43,129 bases of DNA from Planctomycetota bacterium (GTDB lineage: Bacteria > Planctomycetota > Planctomycetia > Planctomycetales > Planctomycetaceae): NCBI GenBank assembly GCA_003670925.1, contig QWQG01000086.1, positions 1 to 43,129 on the forward strand, in the 5' to 3' direction. A program made the translations under genes and the position numbers. The notes under the pieces were generated by a model that saw nothing but the letters and a program-made list of their open reading frames with translations, was not told where the DNA came from and did no database searches. Positions within the stretch are counted from its first letter, which is position 1, and each line of letters opens with the position of its first letter. Below, one piece after another: positions 26,431-34,630 of the stretch.

Positions 26431-28281
26431 TCAATCTGCGACTGTCTCCGAATGATTTGTGGGCCAAGCCCGGTGATCTCCCTGGCGAATCGTCCAGTAA
26501 CCGGGGGTAACGTCAGTTACGATTTCTCGATCACCACCAGGCCAGAGAATCTCAAGATCGACGCTTCTTGCATCGGCTAGGCCAAAATGAATTTCATTCG
26601 CACTGGCCGATTGAAAGCTACCTCCACCAACGAGATATTCACAGGCTGTTGGTTCAGTATTCATGAGCGTCACACGAGCGGTGACCGGCGTGCGACAGCA
26701 GGTTCGCCCAATGAGTCGCAGGAACAACGAAGAGCCCGCAGACTTCGTTTTATTTTGCAGAATGACGGAGGGGTCGATCTGCTGTGAAACCACCGCATCC
26801 ATGCGTCCATCTCGATCAAGGTCACCCATTGCCATCCCGCGCCCGAGCAACTCGCGATGGAAATAGTCCCCTGCTGCGTTGGAAACATCGACAAATAAGG
26901 CGTTACCCTGATTTTCAAAGAGTTGTGGCGTCATGCGGTAGGGAGCGCTGGGGCCAGACCATGTTCGATCGTTCGTATGCCCGTTAGCGACTAGCAAGTC
27001 TTTCCAGCCGTTATTGTCAACATCAAGGGAGACGACGCCAAAAGCAAGTTTCCTTAGACTTGGAGGGCCCAGCGCTGAGACTCTTGTAGCATCCTGAAAT
27101 ACAAGAGAGTCAGATGTCGAATGATTCAGGTACAGGGTATTTGACTCTCCAAAAAAATGCGTCAGGAAAATGTCAACCAGACCGTTGCGGTCCAGATCTG
27201 AGGCTGCGACTCCCATACTGGCCTGCGCGAAGCCCTGTTCGTTGAGTGCGACATTGGCGAAGACCGCCCGTTCTCTCAGAGTCACGTGATCCGGGCATAC
27301 GGGCTCTCCCTGGCTAGGCTTAATTTCAAGGCTGAAGAGAAAATTCGCCTCTCCATCATTCGCCACATAGATTTCCGGAGCAGGGTCTCCCCCAAAGTCG
27401 CAAATGACAACCCCCAATGCTTTCCCGGGTAAGGTTGATAATCCGGCCGCTCCAGAACCGTCAAGAAACCCGCCGTGTCCGTCGGAGAGCAGCAAACTGT
27501 CTGAAACACCATCAAAAAAAGACGGCGAGCAGCCTGTGTCCCCGACGTCTGGCTTGGAATCGTGACAAAGTTTGGGGTGTGTATCAGATTCCGCAACGTA
27601 GTTGGCAACATAGAGATCCAAGGTGTCGTCGGCATTCAGATCAGCAAATGCCACGCTGGAACTCCACTCAGGGACCGCCGGAATATCTGTCCCTGAGACG
27701 AATGAAAACGTGCCGTCTCCGTTGTTCACCCAGAACTGGTTCGGTCCAAATGCCGCAATGTATAGATCCTCGAACCCGTCCTCATTTGTATCTCCCACGG
27801 CACAGCCGGTGCCATAACCGTACTGCATCAGACCGGAAGCCTCGCTGCAATCACGAAATTTCATGTGCTGATGGTTGCGAAAAAGTCGACCGGGAGTTTC
27901 TTTTGACTGCAACGCGAGTGGGACACGGCATCCGTTGGTCATAAAAATATCCAGCCACCCGTCCGCATCGAAATCAAATATCGCAGATCCTCCGCCATTC
28001 ACTTCAAACAGCCGCTCCTGTCCATGCATATCGTCGTTCCTCACGAATTCGAAACCGGATTCTGCAGTGAGCATTCGGAACGACAACGAAGTGACAACGG
28101 ACGGTCCCGCAACAGGATCTGCCGAGGATTTCTCGATGATCCGAGGTGCCACAGCTGACGGAAAGGACTTTTCGGCTGGGGCGGGATCGGAGGGTAATCG
28201 CTGCTTCCCGCATCCGGCGGAAAACAACGCCAGTCCGATGAACATCGCAAACGGGCGAAAGTGTCCGCAACGAAATATCAC
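26431..28281 (-). CDS. CRTAC1-type propeller lipoprotein (FG-GAP/VCBS plus ASPIC/UnbV)
   Basis: A 616-residue protein. The start is a GTG (28281) giving a signal peptide with a likely lipobox (ALFSAGC, Cys24). Calcium-binding FG-GAP motifs recur: DFDADGWLDIF, DTNEDGFEDLY, DLNADDTLDLYVANY, DLDRNGLVDIFLT, DVDNNGWKDLLVANG and DLDRDGRMDAVVS, which predicts a beta-propeller. The C-terminal ASPIC/UnbV domain is seen as GGGSFQSASANEIHFGLADARSVDLEILWPGG. It resembles the propeller half of the fusion protein at 34631-37336 closely enough (shared segments ASMGVA, ESNTLYL, LLVANGH, ELLGRG) to be a paralogue. It is envelope-exposed by inference. It lies downstream of the TPR gene at 28427-29623. Confidence 0.9.
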   Translation of the reverse strand: MIFRCGHFRPFAMFIGLALFSAGCGKQRLPSDPAPAEKSFPSAVAPRIIEKSSADPVAGPSVVTSLSFRMLTAESGFEFVRNDDMHGQERLFEVNGGGSAIFDFDADGWLDIFMTNGCRVPLALQSKETPGRLFRNHQHMKFRDCSEASGLMQYGYGTGCAVGDTNEDGFEDLYIAAFGPNQFWVNNGDGTFSFVSGTDIPAVPEWSSSVAFADLNADDTLDLYVANYVAESDTHPKLCHDSKPDVGDTGCSPSFFDGVSDSLLLSDGHGGFLDGSGAAGLSTLPGKALGVVICDFGGDPAPEIYVANDGEANFLFSLEIKPSQGEPVCPDHVTLRERAVFANVALNEQGFAQASMGVAASDLDRNGLVDIFLTHFFGESNTLYLNHSTSDSLVFQDATRVSALGPPSLRKLAFGVVSLDVDNNGWKDLLVANGHTNDRTWSGPSAPYRMTPQLFENQGNALFVDVSNAAGDYFHRELLGRGMAMGDLDRDGRMDAVVSQQIDPSVILQNKTKSAGSSLFLRLIGRTCCRTPVTARVTLMNTEPTACEYLVGGGSFQSASANEIHFGLADARSVDLEILWPGGDREIVTDVTPGYWTIRQGDHRAWPTNHSETVAD

Positions 28282-28314
28282 GTGTGAGTCCCTGTCAGAA
28301 ACATGGTGAAATTC

Positions 28315-28418
28315 AGAACCCCTAACAAAACCGCTGTTTGTAGCTGGATTCGCAAGAATTCAGCCCATTTTTGAATTCTTGCGAATTCAGCTACTTGTTT
28401 TGATTTGATAGGGGTCCT
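28315..28418. repeat. MITE-like palindromic element with AGAACCCCT ends
   Basis: Terminal repeats AGAACCCCT (28315-28323) and AGGGGTCCT (28410-28418, one mismatch) enclose a 55-bp palindrome (28340-28394). Its 23-bp arms differ at one base and the loop is 9 bases. Each arm contains GAATTC. The element sits between the CRTAC1 gene start and the stop of the upstream TPR gene, and it matches the element at 39770-39870. Confidence 0.85.
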
Positions 28419-28426
28419 TGGCTGGT

Positions 28427-29623
28427 TCACGGTGTTCCGTCCGGCATCCTAGCTGCAAAGAATTCCAAAATGGCTGCGGCATCCTCCATCCCCAGTTGCC
28501 GCGCCGAGCTGGCAACAGACCGGGCTCCCTTCGGATTGTCATGAGTAATCGCCGAAAGATCGACTCTCAATTTTGCAACCAATAGCGAACGCTGGCGTAT
28601 GATCTCACGTTCCTTTGACTTTTTTTGCCCAGCTAAGGCTCTGCCGAGACCCATCAGGCACACCGCATTTGGTGGATCGGTTTCCAGCATATATTGAAAA
28701 TACTCTTCTGCTTTAAGCCAGTCATTTTGATGAAGAGCCCACTCGCCCCGCAACTGTGTCAGCAGCCAAGGCTCATCTTTGCTGAATTCTGGAGCACTGG
28801 CAAACTCTTTCGCGAAGGCCGACCAGTCGTGCATGTCATAACAACTTTCGAGCAGCACGGCCAGTGTGCGCAGCTCTTTGGGGTCTTCACTGCGAAGTAT
28901 GCCAAGCTGTTGGCGAGCCTCCTTCAAACGGCCTTCGCCGATGCAGTATCGAGCGGCGGCTACCCGAAGATGGCGATTGTCCGGGTCCTTTTTAAGAAAG
29001 TCACGAACCCTCTCGCTCCCAAAGGCCGTCTGCCAGATTAACAGCGATCCAAAATAATACTGTTTCACATCATGGATGTCGGCCTGATGGTCCTGCAGCA
29101 AGCTGTGTAGCACAATTCGCCGGTCCTCCTGCCGAACCTCGACACCATAAATCAGGCTCAGCCAGTGCCTTGAATGGGCAACCTTACTGTCTGGAAGCTG
29201 ATGTCCCTGCTCCAATAATTTCAGGAATTCCTGAAAGCTGTCCTCTGCTCGTTGAACTTGATCTGTCTCTGCAAAAAGCAGTGCTTCCTGATAACGGGCT
29301 GATGGCCCATGACGGACATGTTTTGTAGGAATCTGCTGGTAACAGGCAATTGCAGTGGCGGAGTCTTTTTTCTGGGCAGCCATTTCCGCAAGTGTCATTA
29401 GCACATCAAAATCATCTCCAGGGCGGTCGTATTCTTCCTTAAACTCGGCTGCAGCTTTTTCAAAGTCCACTCGTGAGACACCTAGCGGCAACTGAGAGTC
29501 CATCGATCGAAACGTGATCAGACCACCAACCAAGACAAGAATGCACATGACTAGCAATAACAGTTGTCGCTTGCGCCGCCGCCTGACTGATTCTTTGTTC
29601 ACGCCAGTGATTGCTTCGGTCAT
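28427..29623 (-). CDS. Membrane-anchored TPR protein
   Basis: A 398-residue protein. A basic patch (SVRRRRKRQ) precedes one transmembrane helix (about 20-38, LLLLVMCILVLVGGLITF), so the C-terminus should lie outside the cytoplasmic membrane. TPR-like helical pairs follow: DFDVLMTLAEMAAQKKDSATAIACYQQIP, SARYQEALLFAETDQVQRAEDSFQEFLKLL, HLRVAAARYCIGEGRLKEARQQLGIL and EYFQYMLETDPPNAVCLMGLGRALAGQ. Such proteins scaffold complexes. It starts at ATG 29623 (a GTG at 29632 is possible) with a weak GGTG ribosome site. The CRTAC1-type gene follows on the same strand, with the element at 28315-28418 in between. Confidence 0.8.
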   Translation of the reverse strand: MTEAITGVNKESVRRRRKRQLLLLVMCILVLVGGLITFRSMDSQLPLGVSRVDFEKAAAEFKEEYDRPGDDFDVLMTLAEMAAQKKDSATAIACYQQIPTKHVRHGPSARYQEALLFAETDQVQRAEDSFQEFLKLLEQGHQLPDSKVAHSRHWLSLIYGVEVRQEDRRIVLHSLLQDHQADIHDVKQYYFGSLLIWQTAFGSERVRDFLKKDPDNRHLRVAAARYCIGEGRLKEARQQLGILRSEDPKELRTLAVLLESCYDMHDWSAFAKEFASAPEFSKDEPWLLTQLRGEWALHQNDWLKAEEYFQYMLETDPPNAVCLMGLGRALAGQKKSKEREIIRQRSLLVAKLRVDLSAITHDNPKGARSVASSARQLGMEDAAAILEFFAARMPDGTP

Positions 29624-29710
29624 ATTCGACACCGATCGTTTCGCGACGCTGAGTTCTCAAACAATGCCGTAGATGAGTCAAGTTTAGGCTGCGATGCCAA
29701 AACGATTAAA

Positions 29711-29772
29711 TGTAGGCTGGACATTTATGTGCGTCGCATGGCCAATATCTTGGACATGAAATCCAAGCTACA
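29711..29772. repeat. Degenerate GGACATTTATGT inverted repeat
   Basis: TGTAGGCTGGACATTTATGT (29711-29730) faces CTTGGACATGAAATCCAAGC then TACA (29749-29772). The arms are imperfect complements and resemble the element at 21142-21218. Confidence 0.55.
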
Positions 29773-29854
29773 GGAATGGCAACTGTGGATCGCGGAACGG
29801 CAATTTACAATCAATTGGTCTGAGGCGAGCGTCAGGATCCTTATAACCAAAGTT

Positions 29855-29918
29855 GTGACTGATTCGCAATAATTTACATGGCCGAGCAAGAGGACTGAAT
29901 TCTTGCGAATTCAGCTAC
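29855..29918. repeat. Palindromic repeat copy with one degenerate arm
   Basis: A degenerate left arm (GTGACTGATTCGCAATAAT, from 29855) faces an intact right arm that ends GCGAATTCAGCTAC at 29918. It lies 25 bp downstream of the TPR gene stop at 29943. No AGAACCCCT ends were found. Confidence 0.6.
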
Positions 29919-29942
29919 GTACATTCATATCGACCGCGAGCC

Positions 29943-31139
29943 TTACATCGGCGATTTTTGAGGGGCTTGGTTAGCCCCTCCAGTTCCGCGGCAGGCATTG
30001 GCCGCCAACTGCCAACGCTTGGCCACCTCCCGCTTTCCAAGACTGGCCGCAATCGCGGCCAATTGTTCGCGAATCTCGACATTTGCAGGCTCAGTGGATG
30101 CCTGCTTAGCAGCGGCATAATATTGTTCATGAAGTTTGGTCGATGCATCTCGCGCGTCCATCTCGCGCTGCCCGGCCTCTGTCTGTCCCAGTTTCAAATA
30201 CGCCATCCCCAATTGGTAGCGCGCCTTGGTGTCATGAGGATCCTGTTGAAGGACCTTCTGGAGGGGGACTATCGCATCCTGAGCATTACCATCTGCCACC
30301 TGTTGAGCGCCATACAGCCGCAATGCCTTTGGATTATCCGGATCCGATAATAGCGATTTTTCGACGGCATCCCGTGCTTCGTCCGGTTTTCCAAGCCCGT
30401 CGTAACAGTCGGCCCTGAGAGCCCAAACAGTGGCGGTTGGCTCAGCCGCCGCCAACACTTCCAATGCCTCGGGAAATCGGTTCCGCTGGATCAACACGAT
30501 CGCGAGATCGGCTTGAATATCTGGCTGAGGAATATCCTTCCCGAGCTTTAATGCCGTCCGATAATGCTCGATCGCAAGACCAAACAGAGACTCGTCCGTG
30601 CAAATCAGCCCTAGCAGCCGATGAGGACGATGGTCGAGTGGACGAAGTTCAGCCGCTTCTGTTAACTCAAGCACGGCTTCTGACGGACTGCCGATGTCGT
30701 AATAAATTGCCCCAAGCCAACGATGCGCCTCAGCATTGGTCGGATCTTCTTGGGCTAACAAAACCAAGAGATCAGCAGCCTCTAAAATCCGACCTACTCT
30801 GTACAGAGCCTGAGATGTGAACTGCAGAACCGGAAATCTCAACTCTCCCTCGGGCCTAGTTTCAGAGAACTCCCGTAGAGCTTTTGAAACTTTTCCCGAA
30901 TCCAAAAACAAGCATCCCCTAACGAAGTGCGCGTGACTCTCAAATTCTCGGTGTCGTTCAATCTTCGCTAATGCCTCAGCAACGTTTTCAAAGTCACCTT
31001 TTCCAATGGCAGCCATGGCCCGCGAAAAAACGACAGCGGGGAGATTCTGATAGTACCAAGAGAAAACGCCGGACAAACAAACTCCACCAACAGCAATCAC
31101 GCTAAGTGTTTTGAAAGTCCGGGCAGTAAACGTCATCAT
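29943..31139 (-). CDS. Membrane-anchored TPR protein
   Basis: A 398-residue protein. One hydrophobic N-terminal helix (about residues 10-27, KTLSVIAVGGVCLSGVFSWY) is followed by multiple TPRs: AEAHRWLGAIYYDIGSPSEAVLELTEAAELRP, PHRLLGLICTDESLFGLAIEHYRTALKL, QADLAIVLIQRNRFPEALEVLAAA, WALRADCYDGLGKPDEARDAVEKSL and KARYQLGMAYLKLGQTEA. It parallels the TPR gene at 33350-34603 along most of its length (for example RRWLASTYYDLG against HRWLGAIYYDIG), so the two are paralogues. ATG 31139 was chosen: a start at 31241 would overlap the upstream lipoprotein gene by 83 bases and hide the membrane helix. It follows the lipoprotein gene with a 19-bp gap, clearly one transcript. Confidence 0.85.
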   Translation of the reverse strand: MMTFTARTFKTLSVIAVGGVCLSGVFSWYYQNLPAVVFSRAMAAIGKGDFENVAEALAKIERHREFESHAHFVRGCLFLDSGKVSKALREFSETRPEGELRFPVLQFTSQALYRVGRILEAADLLVLLAQEDPTNAEAHRWLGAIYYDIGSPSEAVLELTEAAELRPLDHRPHRLLGLICTDESLFGLAIEHYRTALKLGKDIPQPDIQADLAIVLIQRNRFPEALEVLAAAEPTATVWALRADCYDGLGKPDEARDAVEKSLLSDPDNPKALRLYGAQQVADGNAQDAIVPLQKVLQQDPHDTKARYQLGMAYLKLGQTEAGQREMDARDASTKLHEQYYAAAKQASTEPANVEIREQLAAIAASLGKREVAKRWQLAANACRGTGGANQAPQKSPM

Positions 31140-31158
31140 ATAGCAATAATTCAAAATT

Positions 31159-31644
31159 CTACTCGGTGAGCTCGAATTTGAAGCTGTTACCTTCGGTAGC
31201 AGAGACCGTCCTTTTTTCTCCCGATGTTTTTGCATCTGCATATTTGACAGGCAATACCGATTCTGGTTTCATCTCAGACGTTTTTCCACCGGACATCATC
31301 CCAATATTCTTCGACATCATCTCCTTAGCGTTCTCTTGGGTCATTACCCCAGAAGCAGAACCAGCAGATGCAGATTTCGAGATCGTGATAATGTGCTCAC
31401 CTACGATTGCGCCATCGTTCGTGTCGTAACTCGTCAATCGGAAATTCCCACTAGAGTCGGTCATGCCAGTTGCGCTTCGAGCAGCCGCAGCCGAAGAAAA
31501 TGTTACGGTGGCGCCTTCGACGGGGGCTCCCTTGAAGTTCACAACCCCATCCACAGCGAATAGGTCCGGCTTACTACTGTCTCCTCCACATCCAATAAGA
31601 CAAGCCGTTACGAGAACCATTGATCCAACCAGAACTCGAGTCAT
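31159..31644 (-). CDS. Small lipoprotein with a carboxypeptidase-regulatory-like (Cna-B type) beta domain
   Basis: A 161-residue protein. Signal peptide with lipobox LIGCGG (Cys19), then a beta-sandwich-like domain (FAVDGVVNFKGAPVEGATVTF, RSATGMTDSSGNFRLTSYDTNDGAIVGEHIITISK), which is the pattern of planctomycete carboxypeptidase-regulatory-like proteins. A Met/Ser-rich segment (TQENAKEMMSKNIGMMSGG) comes next, with VLPVKYADAKTSGEKRTV at the end. It is predicted to be lipid-anchored to a membrane and exposed outside. It follows the DUF1559 gene; a strong terminator hairpin lies between them, so read-through or a separate promoter must express it. ATG 31644 has AAGGG 10 bases upstream. A TTG at 31665 is an alternative. 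Confidence 0.85.
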   Translation of the reverse strand: MTRVLVGSMVLVTACLIGCGGDSSKPDLFAVDGVVNFKGAPVEGATVTFSSAAAARSATGMTDSSGNFRLTSYDTNDGAIVGEHIITISKSASAGSASGVMTQENAKEMMSKNIGMMSGGKTSEMKPESVLPVKYADAKTSGEKRTVSATEGNSFKFELTE

Positions 31645-31696
31645 GTTGGCGCTACCCTTTATCAAATATGCAAAATGAAAAGTTTAAATCATGACG

Positions 31697-31729
31697 AAAA
31701 AAAATCTGCAGGTCACCAAGACCTGCAGA
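31697..31729 (-). terminator. Rho-independent terminator after the DUF1559 gene
   Basis: On the minus strand a perfect 10-bp stem (TCTGCAGGTC, loop of 5, GACCTGCAGA; 31729-31705) is followed immediately by eight T (31704-31697). It stands 27 bp after the DUF1559 stop and 52 bp before the lipoprotein start. It may work as a partial terminator that sets a high pilin-to-downstream ratio. Confidence 0.88.
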
Positions 31730-31756
31730 CTATCAACAATTCACTAAGTCTCAGTC

Positions 31757-32773
31757 CTAATGGTCACCGACCGGTTTACCATCTCTACGAGAGCCTAATT
31801 TTTGATAAGTATCGTAGGCTATATTTTCACTCAGAAATCCTACCGAACCGTCGGCATACAGAAATGTAGCACCGCCGACATGATCAGATTTGAAACCCCG
31901 CGCCGTTGGCCAAGAATTAGTGTCACCGCAAGGACCAGGTGCACGCGTATAGCCGTGGCCAGAACTGCAAGTTTTGAAATTGATCGGTGACGTCGTGGCA
32001 AACCACCCATTATTTGTAGTGAACGCACCATAGTGACCATGATCAGTGCATTCGAGCGTCGGAAGAACCTCACCCATCATAATCGTATTTGCCGTCCCGT
32101 CAGGGATATTACCAAAATTCGCAGCCCAGCCCATGCGAGAAAACAGACCGGACGTCTCATTTCCACTGTTGGTATTTCCATGTCCAGCTGGACCGTCGTT
32201 GAAATAACCACTCTGGTTTCCAAGTTGCTCGACGGACCCCGGACTGTATGGGATACAACCATTGTGTTGATCCATCCTTTGAGCACCCATTGACATAGCA
32301 TAGTTTGAAGTTGTCATGTCCCAGTCCCATGACTCAGTTGTCGGACATGCACTACTCGGGCAATGAAACCCCCCTATCTTAGCCTGCATCCATTTTTGGA
32401 GAGTACCACCTTGCGTACCAAGTGTGCTGTTCGGACTGCACCACCAATCTGCACCTGGACTTGAAAAATTGATTTTCGAATACAACGCATTATGCTCAAT
32501 GAATGGCAAGAGTTGCGTTAAGTTTGAACCCTTGTAGTCCTGCTGGGTCCAACCACTCATTCCATTGGCGGTAAATTGGTTGTGCACGTCATGGTAGTTG
32601 TGCAATGCCAACCCGAATTGCTTCAGGTTATTTTTACACTGCGTGCGTCGTGCTGCTTCTCGAGCCTGCTGCACCGCCGGCAACAATAATGCGACCAGAA
32701 TTGCAATGATGGCAATCACCACCAACAACTCGATCAGAGTGAAAGCCTTCCTTAGACCCCGAACTTTTTTCAT
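31757..32773 (-). CDS. DUF1559 prepilin-like protein
   Basis: A 338-residue protein of a family greatly expanded in planctomycetes. The N-terminus is a type IV prepilin/pseudopilin cleavage and membrane motif (RKAFTLIELLVVIAIIAILV), followed by LLPAVQQAREAARRTQCKNN. The globular DUF1559 domain ends with DHVGGATFLYADGSVGFLSE, the H-X9-DG motif typical of the family. The protein is expected to be processed by a prepilin peptidase and may assemble into a pseudopilus or surface structure. ATG 32773 has GGGAG 6 bases upstream; a start 18 bases earlier is possible. It opens its transcript: a 576-bp gap lies upstream and a terminator follows. Confidence 0.95.
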   Translation of the reverse strand: MKKVRGLRKAFTLIELLVVIAIIAILVALLLPAVQQAREAARRTQCKNNLKQFGLALHNYHDVHNQFTANGMSGWTQQDYKGSNLTQLLPFIEHNALYSKINFSSPGADWWCSPNSTLGTQGGTLQKWMQAKIGGFHCPSSACPTTESWDWDMTTSNYAMSMGAQRMDQHNGCIPYSPGSVEQLGNQSGYFNDGPAGHGNTNSGNETSGLFSRMGWAANFGNIPDGTANTIMMGEVLPTLECTDHGHYGAFTTNNGWFATTSPINFKTCSSGHGYTRAPGPCGDTNSWPTARGFKSDHVGGATFLYADGSVGFLSENIAYDTYQKLGSRRDGKPVGDH

Positions 32774-33349
32774 TTGACTCTCCCGCCTCAAAAAAGATAA
32801 AAATACAACGACATCGGTGTTGCTTAAATTCGACCACGCAGCAAAGGCTCGAGTGACTTTTACTTATAACAAGATTTGACTGAAAATTAAGAACTGTTGA
32901 CTGCGCGTTCGGTCAACCGTCTTCTATGTTCGTCAATTTTTTTAACAAAGTCAATGCTATGGCTTCTCAAAGTTCGGGAAAATCTTAGCGGCAACTGTAG
33001 TTTGTTGGCTTTCATCGCGTGAACTCTGGAGAAGTCGTGGCCACGCTATGGCCTCGGGGTCTCTGCGAGGCGTGGCACATGTACTGGTATTTGACGCGTT
33101 TGATGGATGCGTGTTTTGTCCCACGTTTCATGAAAACCCTTCAGATATGTCCATTTTCCACCGGGATCTGGGCAGACACTCTAGGCTGGACAGCGGGGTT
33201 GTCCGGTGTGGCACTTGTCAAAAAAGCCCGCCACTCTGCCCACATCACAAAACAATTCGTTCGCTGCGATGCTACCTCGGACGAGAGTCGGCAGGCACGC
33301 AAACCAATTGAGGGAGAGGAGACCGTTTGTTGTTGATGGAATGGTCGCG
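32774..33349. other. Long gap upstream of the DUF1559 gene, probable promoter region
   Basis: 576 bp without a recognised gene. It contains an A/T-rich stretch near 32850-32960 and the dyad at 32896-32917. The large gap and the downstream terminator suggest that the DUF1559 gene has its own promoter here, but no clear -35/-10 pair was found. Confidence 0.5.
32896..32917. promoter_or_regulatory. GTTGAC-N10-GTCAAC dyad upstream of DUF1559
   Basis: A perfect 6-bp inverted repeat with a 10-bp spacer, about 125 bp before the DUF1559 start codon. It may be a regulator site. The position suggests this, but nothing in the sequence names the protein. Confidence 0.35.
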
Positions 33350-34603
33350 TTACCTCGCCTCATTCAGTTCTCTGAGCAAATTCCTGGCACTTACGAAATT
33401 AGGATCGATTGCCAGTGCGGCTTCAAGCCATGATCGAGCAAGTTCGGGGCGTCCCATGCGTTGTGCAAGTTCACCAAGTTGAAATCGCAGGTCGGCATTT
33501 CCAAGGTCACTGAAAGCGTTTGTGTTCAGCCTCGCGAATTCATCGACCAGTGTTTCAAGTTCCGCAAGTCGTGCAGACTGTGCTTCCGCTTCTGCGTTTC
33601 GCCCTACCAAGCGGAGGGCCTTCACCAGCTGAAATAGGATTTCAAAATTGCCTGGATGGGATGCCGTGGCGTCTTCGAGCAAACCAATCACGTTTTCGGC
33701 TTTACCCACTTCCATCTCGATCGACGCCCTTGTCAGAATGGCCGAAATAAGATGCGGATTAAGTTCCAGCGCACTGTCGGCCTTGGCGATAGCTTTTACT
33801 GGATCCCCGAGCGCGGCGTAGCACGTGGACTGCAGTGCAAAAACCGATGCAGAAGGTTTGGCATCTTGTAAAGTATCCATCGCCTTTGAATATTGCAGTT
33901 GATGAACGAGACATTCGGCGAGTTCTTCTGTGACAGCATCTCTTTCTGAGGCTGGAAGATCGCGGTGCAACGCCTCACGATAATCAAGAATGGCTTCTGC
34001 ATGACGATGAAAATCTTTTTCAATCCGGCCGCAGAGCCGAAAAGGCCGCCCATCTACAAGATCGATCTTACCAATGATTTTTAGGTGCTCAAGCGCCAGT
34101 GACATCGCGCCGAGGTCATAATATGTGGATGCCAGCCAGCGTCGTGCATCAGAGTTGTCTGCGTCCAGTTCCAATGCCTGCAGCAGCATTTGTTCAGCTT
34201 TGACAAACTGATGCATCCTGTAGAAAGCTTCTCCGCGACGGGTATATGCGGCAAGCCTTGTGTTTGGATCGTCTGTCGCCAGACCAAATTCGGAGGCCGC
34301 TGCGGCGAGTTCTTGTGATTTCAGAAACCATGTACCACGCAGCATGTGCCCGTACGATTCGAAACCTGGCGTCTGCAGCAGGAGACTGGCTTCATGCAGA
34401 ACCTTTTGTGCGTCTCCATCCGTGGCGGCAGTCATCCCATATTGGAAACGAAGCAGCGGATCTCGTCCCGTCCAAGGTAGCACCAGAAAAGTTGCGATTA
34501 GCACACCGATTGCCGCAAAAATCTTCCAGCGTCGAAGGACCCGTATCAGGGGAGTCAGCCACAACCATTTGAATTGAGTTTTGTGCACGGGAACGTATTT
34601 CAT
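33350..34603 (-). CDS. Membrane-anchored TPR protein
   Basis: A 417-residue protein. A transmembrane helix lies at about 27-44 (WKIFAAIGVLIATFLVLPW) after a basic segment. TPRs follow, including ARRWLASTYYDLGAMSLALEHLKIIG, GRIEKDFHRHAEAILDYREALHRD, VFALQSTCYAALGDPVKAIAKADSALELNP and LRFQLGELAQRMGRPELARSWLEAALAIDPNF. It is a paralogue of the TPR protein at 29943-31139. It follows the TPR-propeller fusion gene with a 27-bp gap, so the two are co-transcribed and probably work together at the membrane. The bulk of the protein should face away from the cytoplasm. Confidence 0.88.
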   Translation of the reverse strand: MKYVPVHKTQFKWLWLTPLIRVLRRWKIFAAIGVLIATFLVLPWTGRDPLLRFQYGMTAATDGDAQKVLHEASLLLQTPGFESYGHMLRGTWFLKSQELAAAASEFGLATDDPNTRLAAYTRRGEAFYRMHQFVKAEQMLLQALELDADNSDARRWLASTYYDLGAMSLALEHLKIIGKIDLVDGRPFRLCGRIEKDFHRHAEAILDYREALHRDLPASERDAVTEELAECLVHQLQYSKAMDTLQDAKPSASVFALQSTCYAALGDPVKAIAKADSALELNPHLISAILTRASIEMEVGKAENVIGLLEDATASHPGNFEILFQLVKALRLVGRNAEAEAQSARLAELETLVDEFARLNTNAFSDLGNADLRFQLGELAQRMGRPELARSWLEAALAIDPNFVSARNLLRELNEAR

Positions 34604-34630
34604 TGCAAACTGCCGTTCATACCTGATAAG

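Larger units (their letters stand above)
29624..29942. other. Intergenic gap with two repeat elements
   Basis: The gap between two TPR genes holds the degenerate GGACAT-type repeat at 29711-29772 and the palindrome at 29855-29918. No gene is seen. Confidence 0.55.

Noticed and set aside
31140-31241. Upstream start for the TPR gene at 29943
   Set aside because: It overlaps the lipoprotein gene and would push the membrane helix 34 residues inward.
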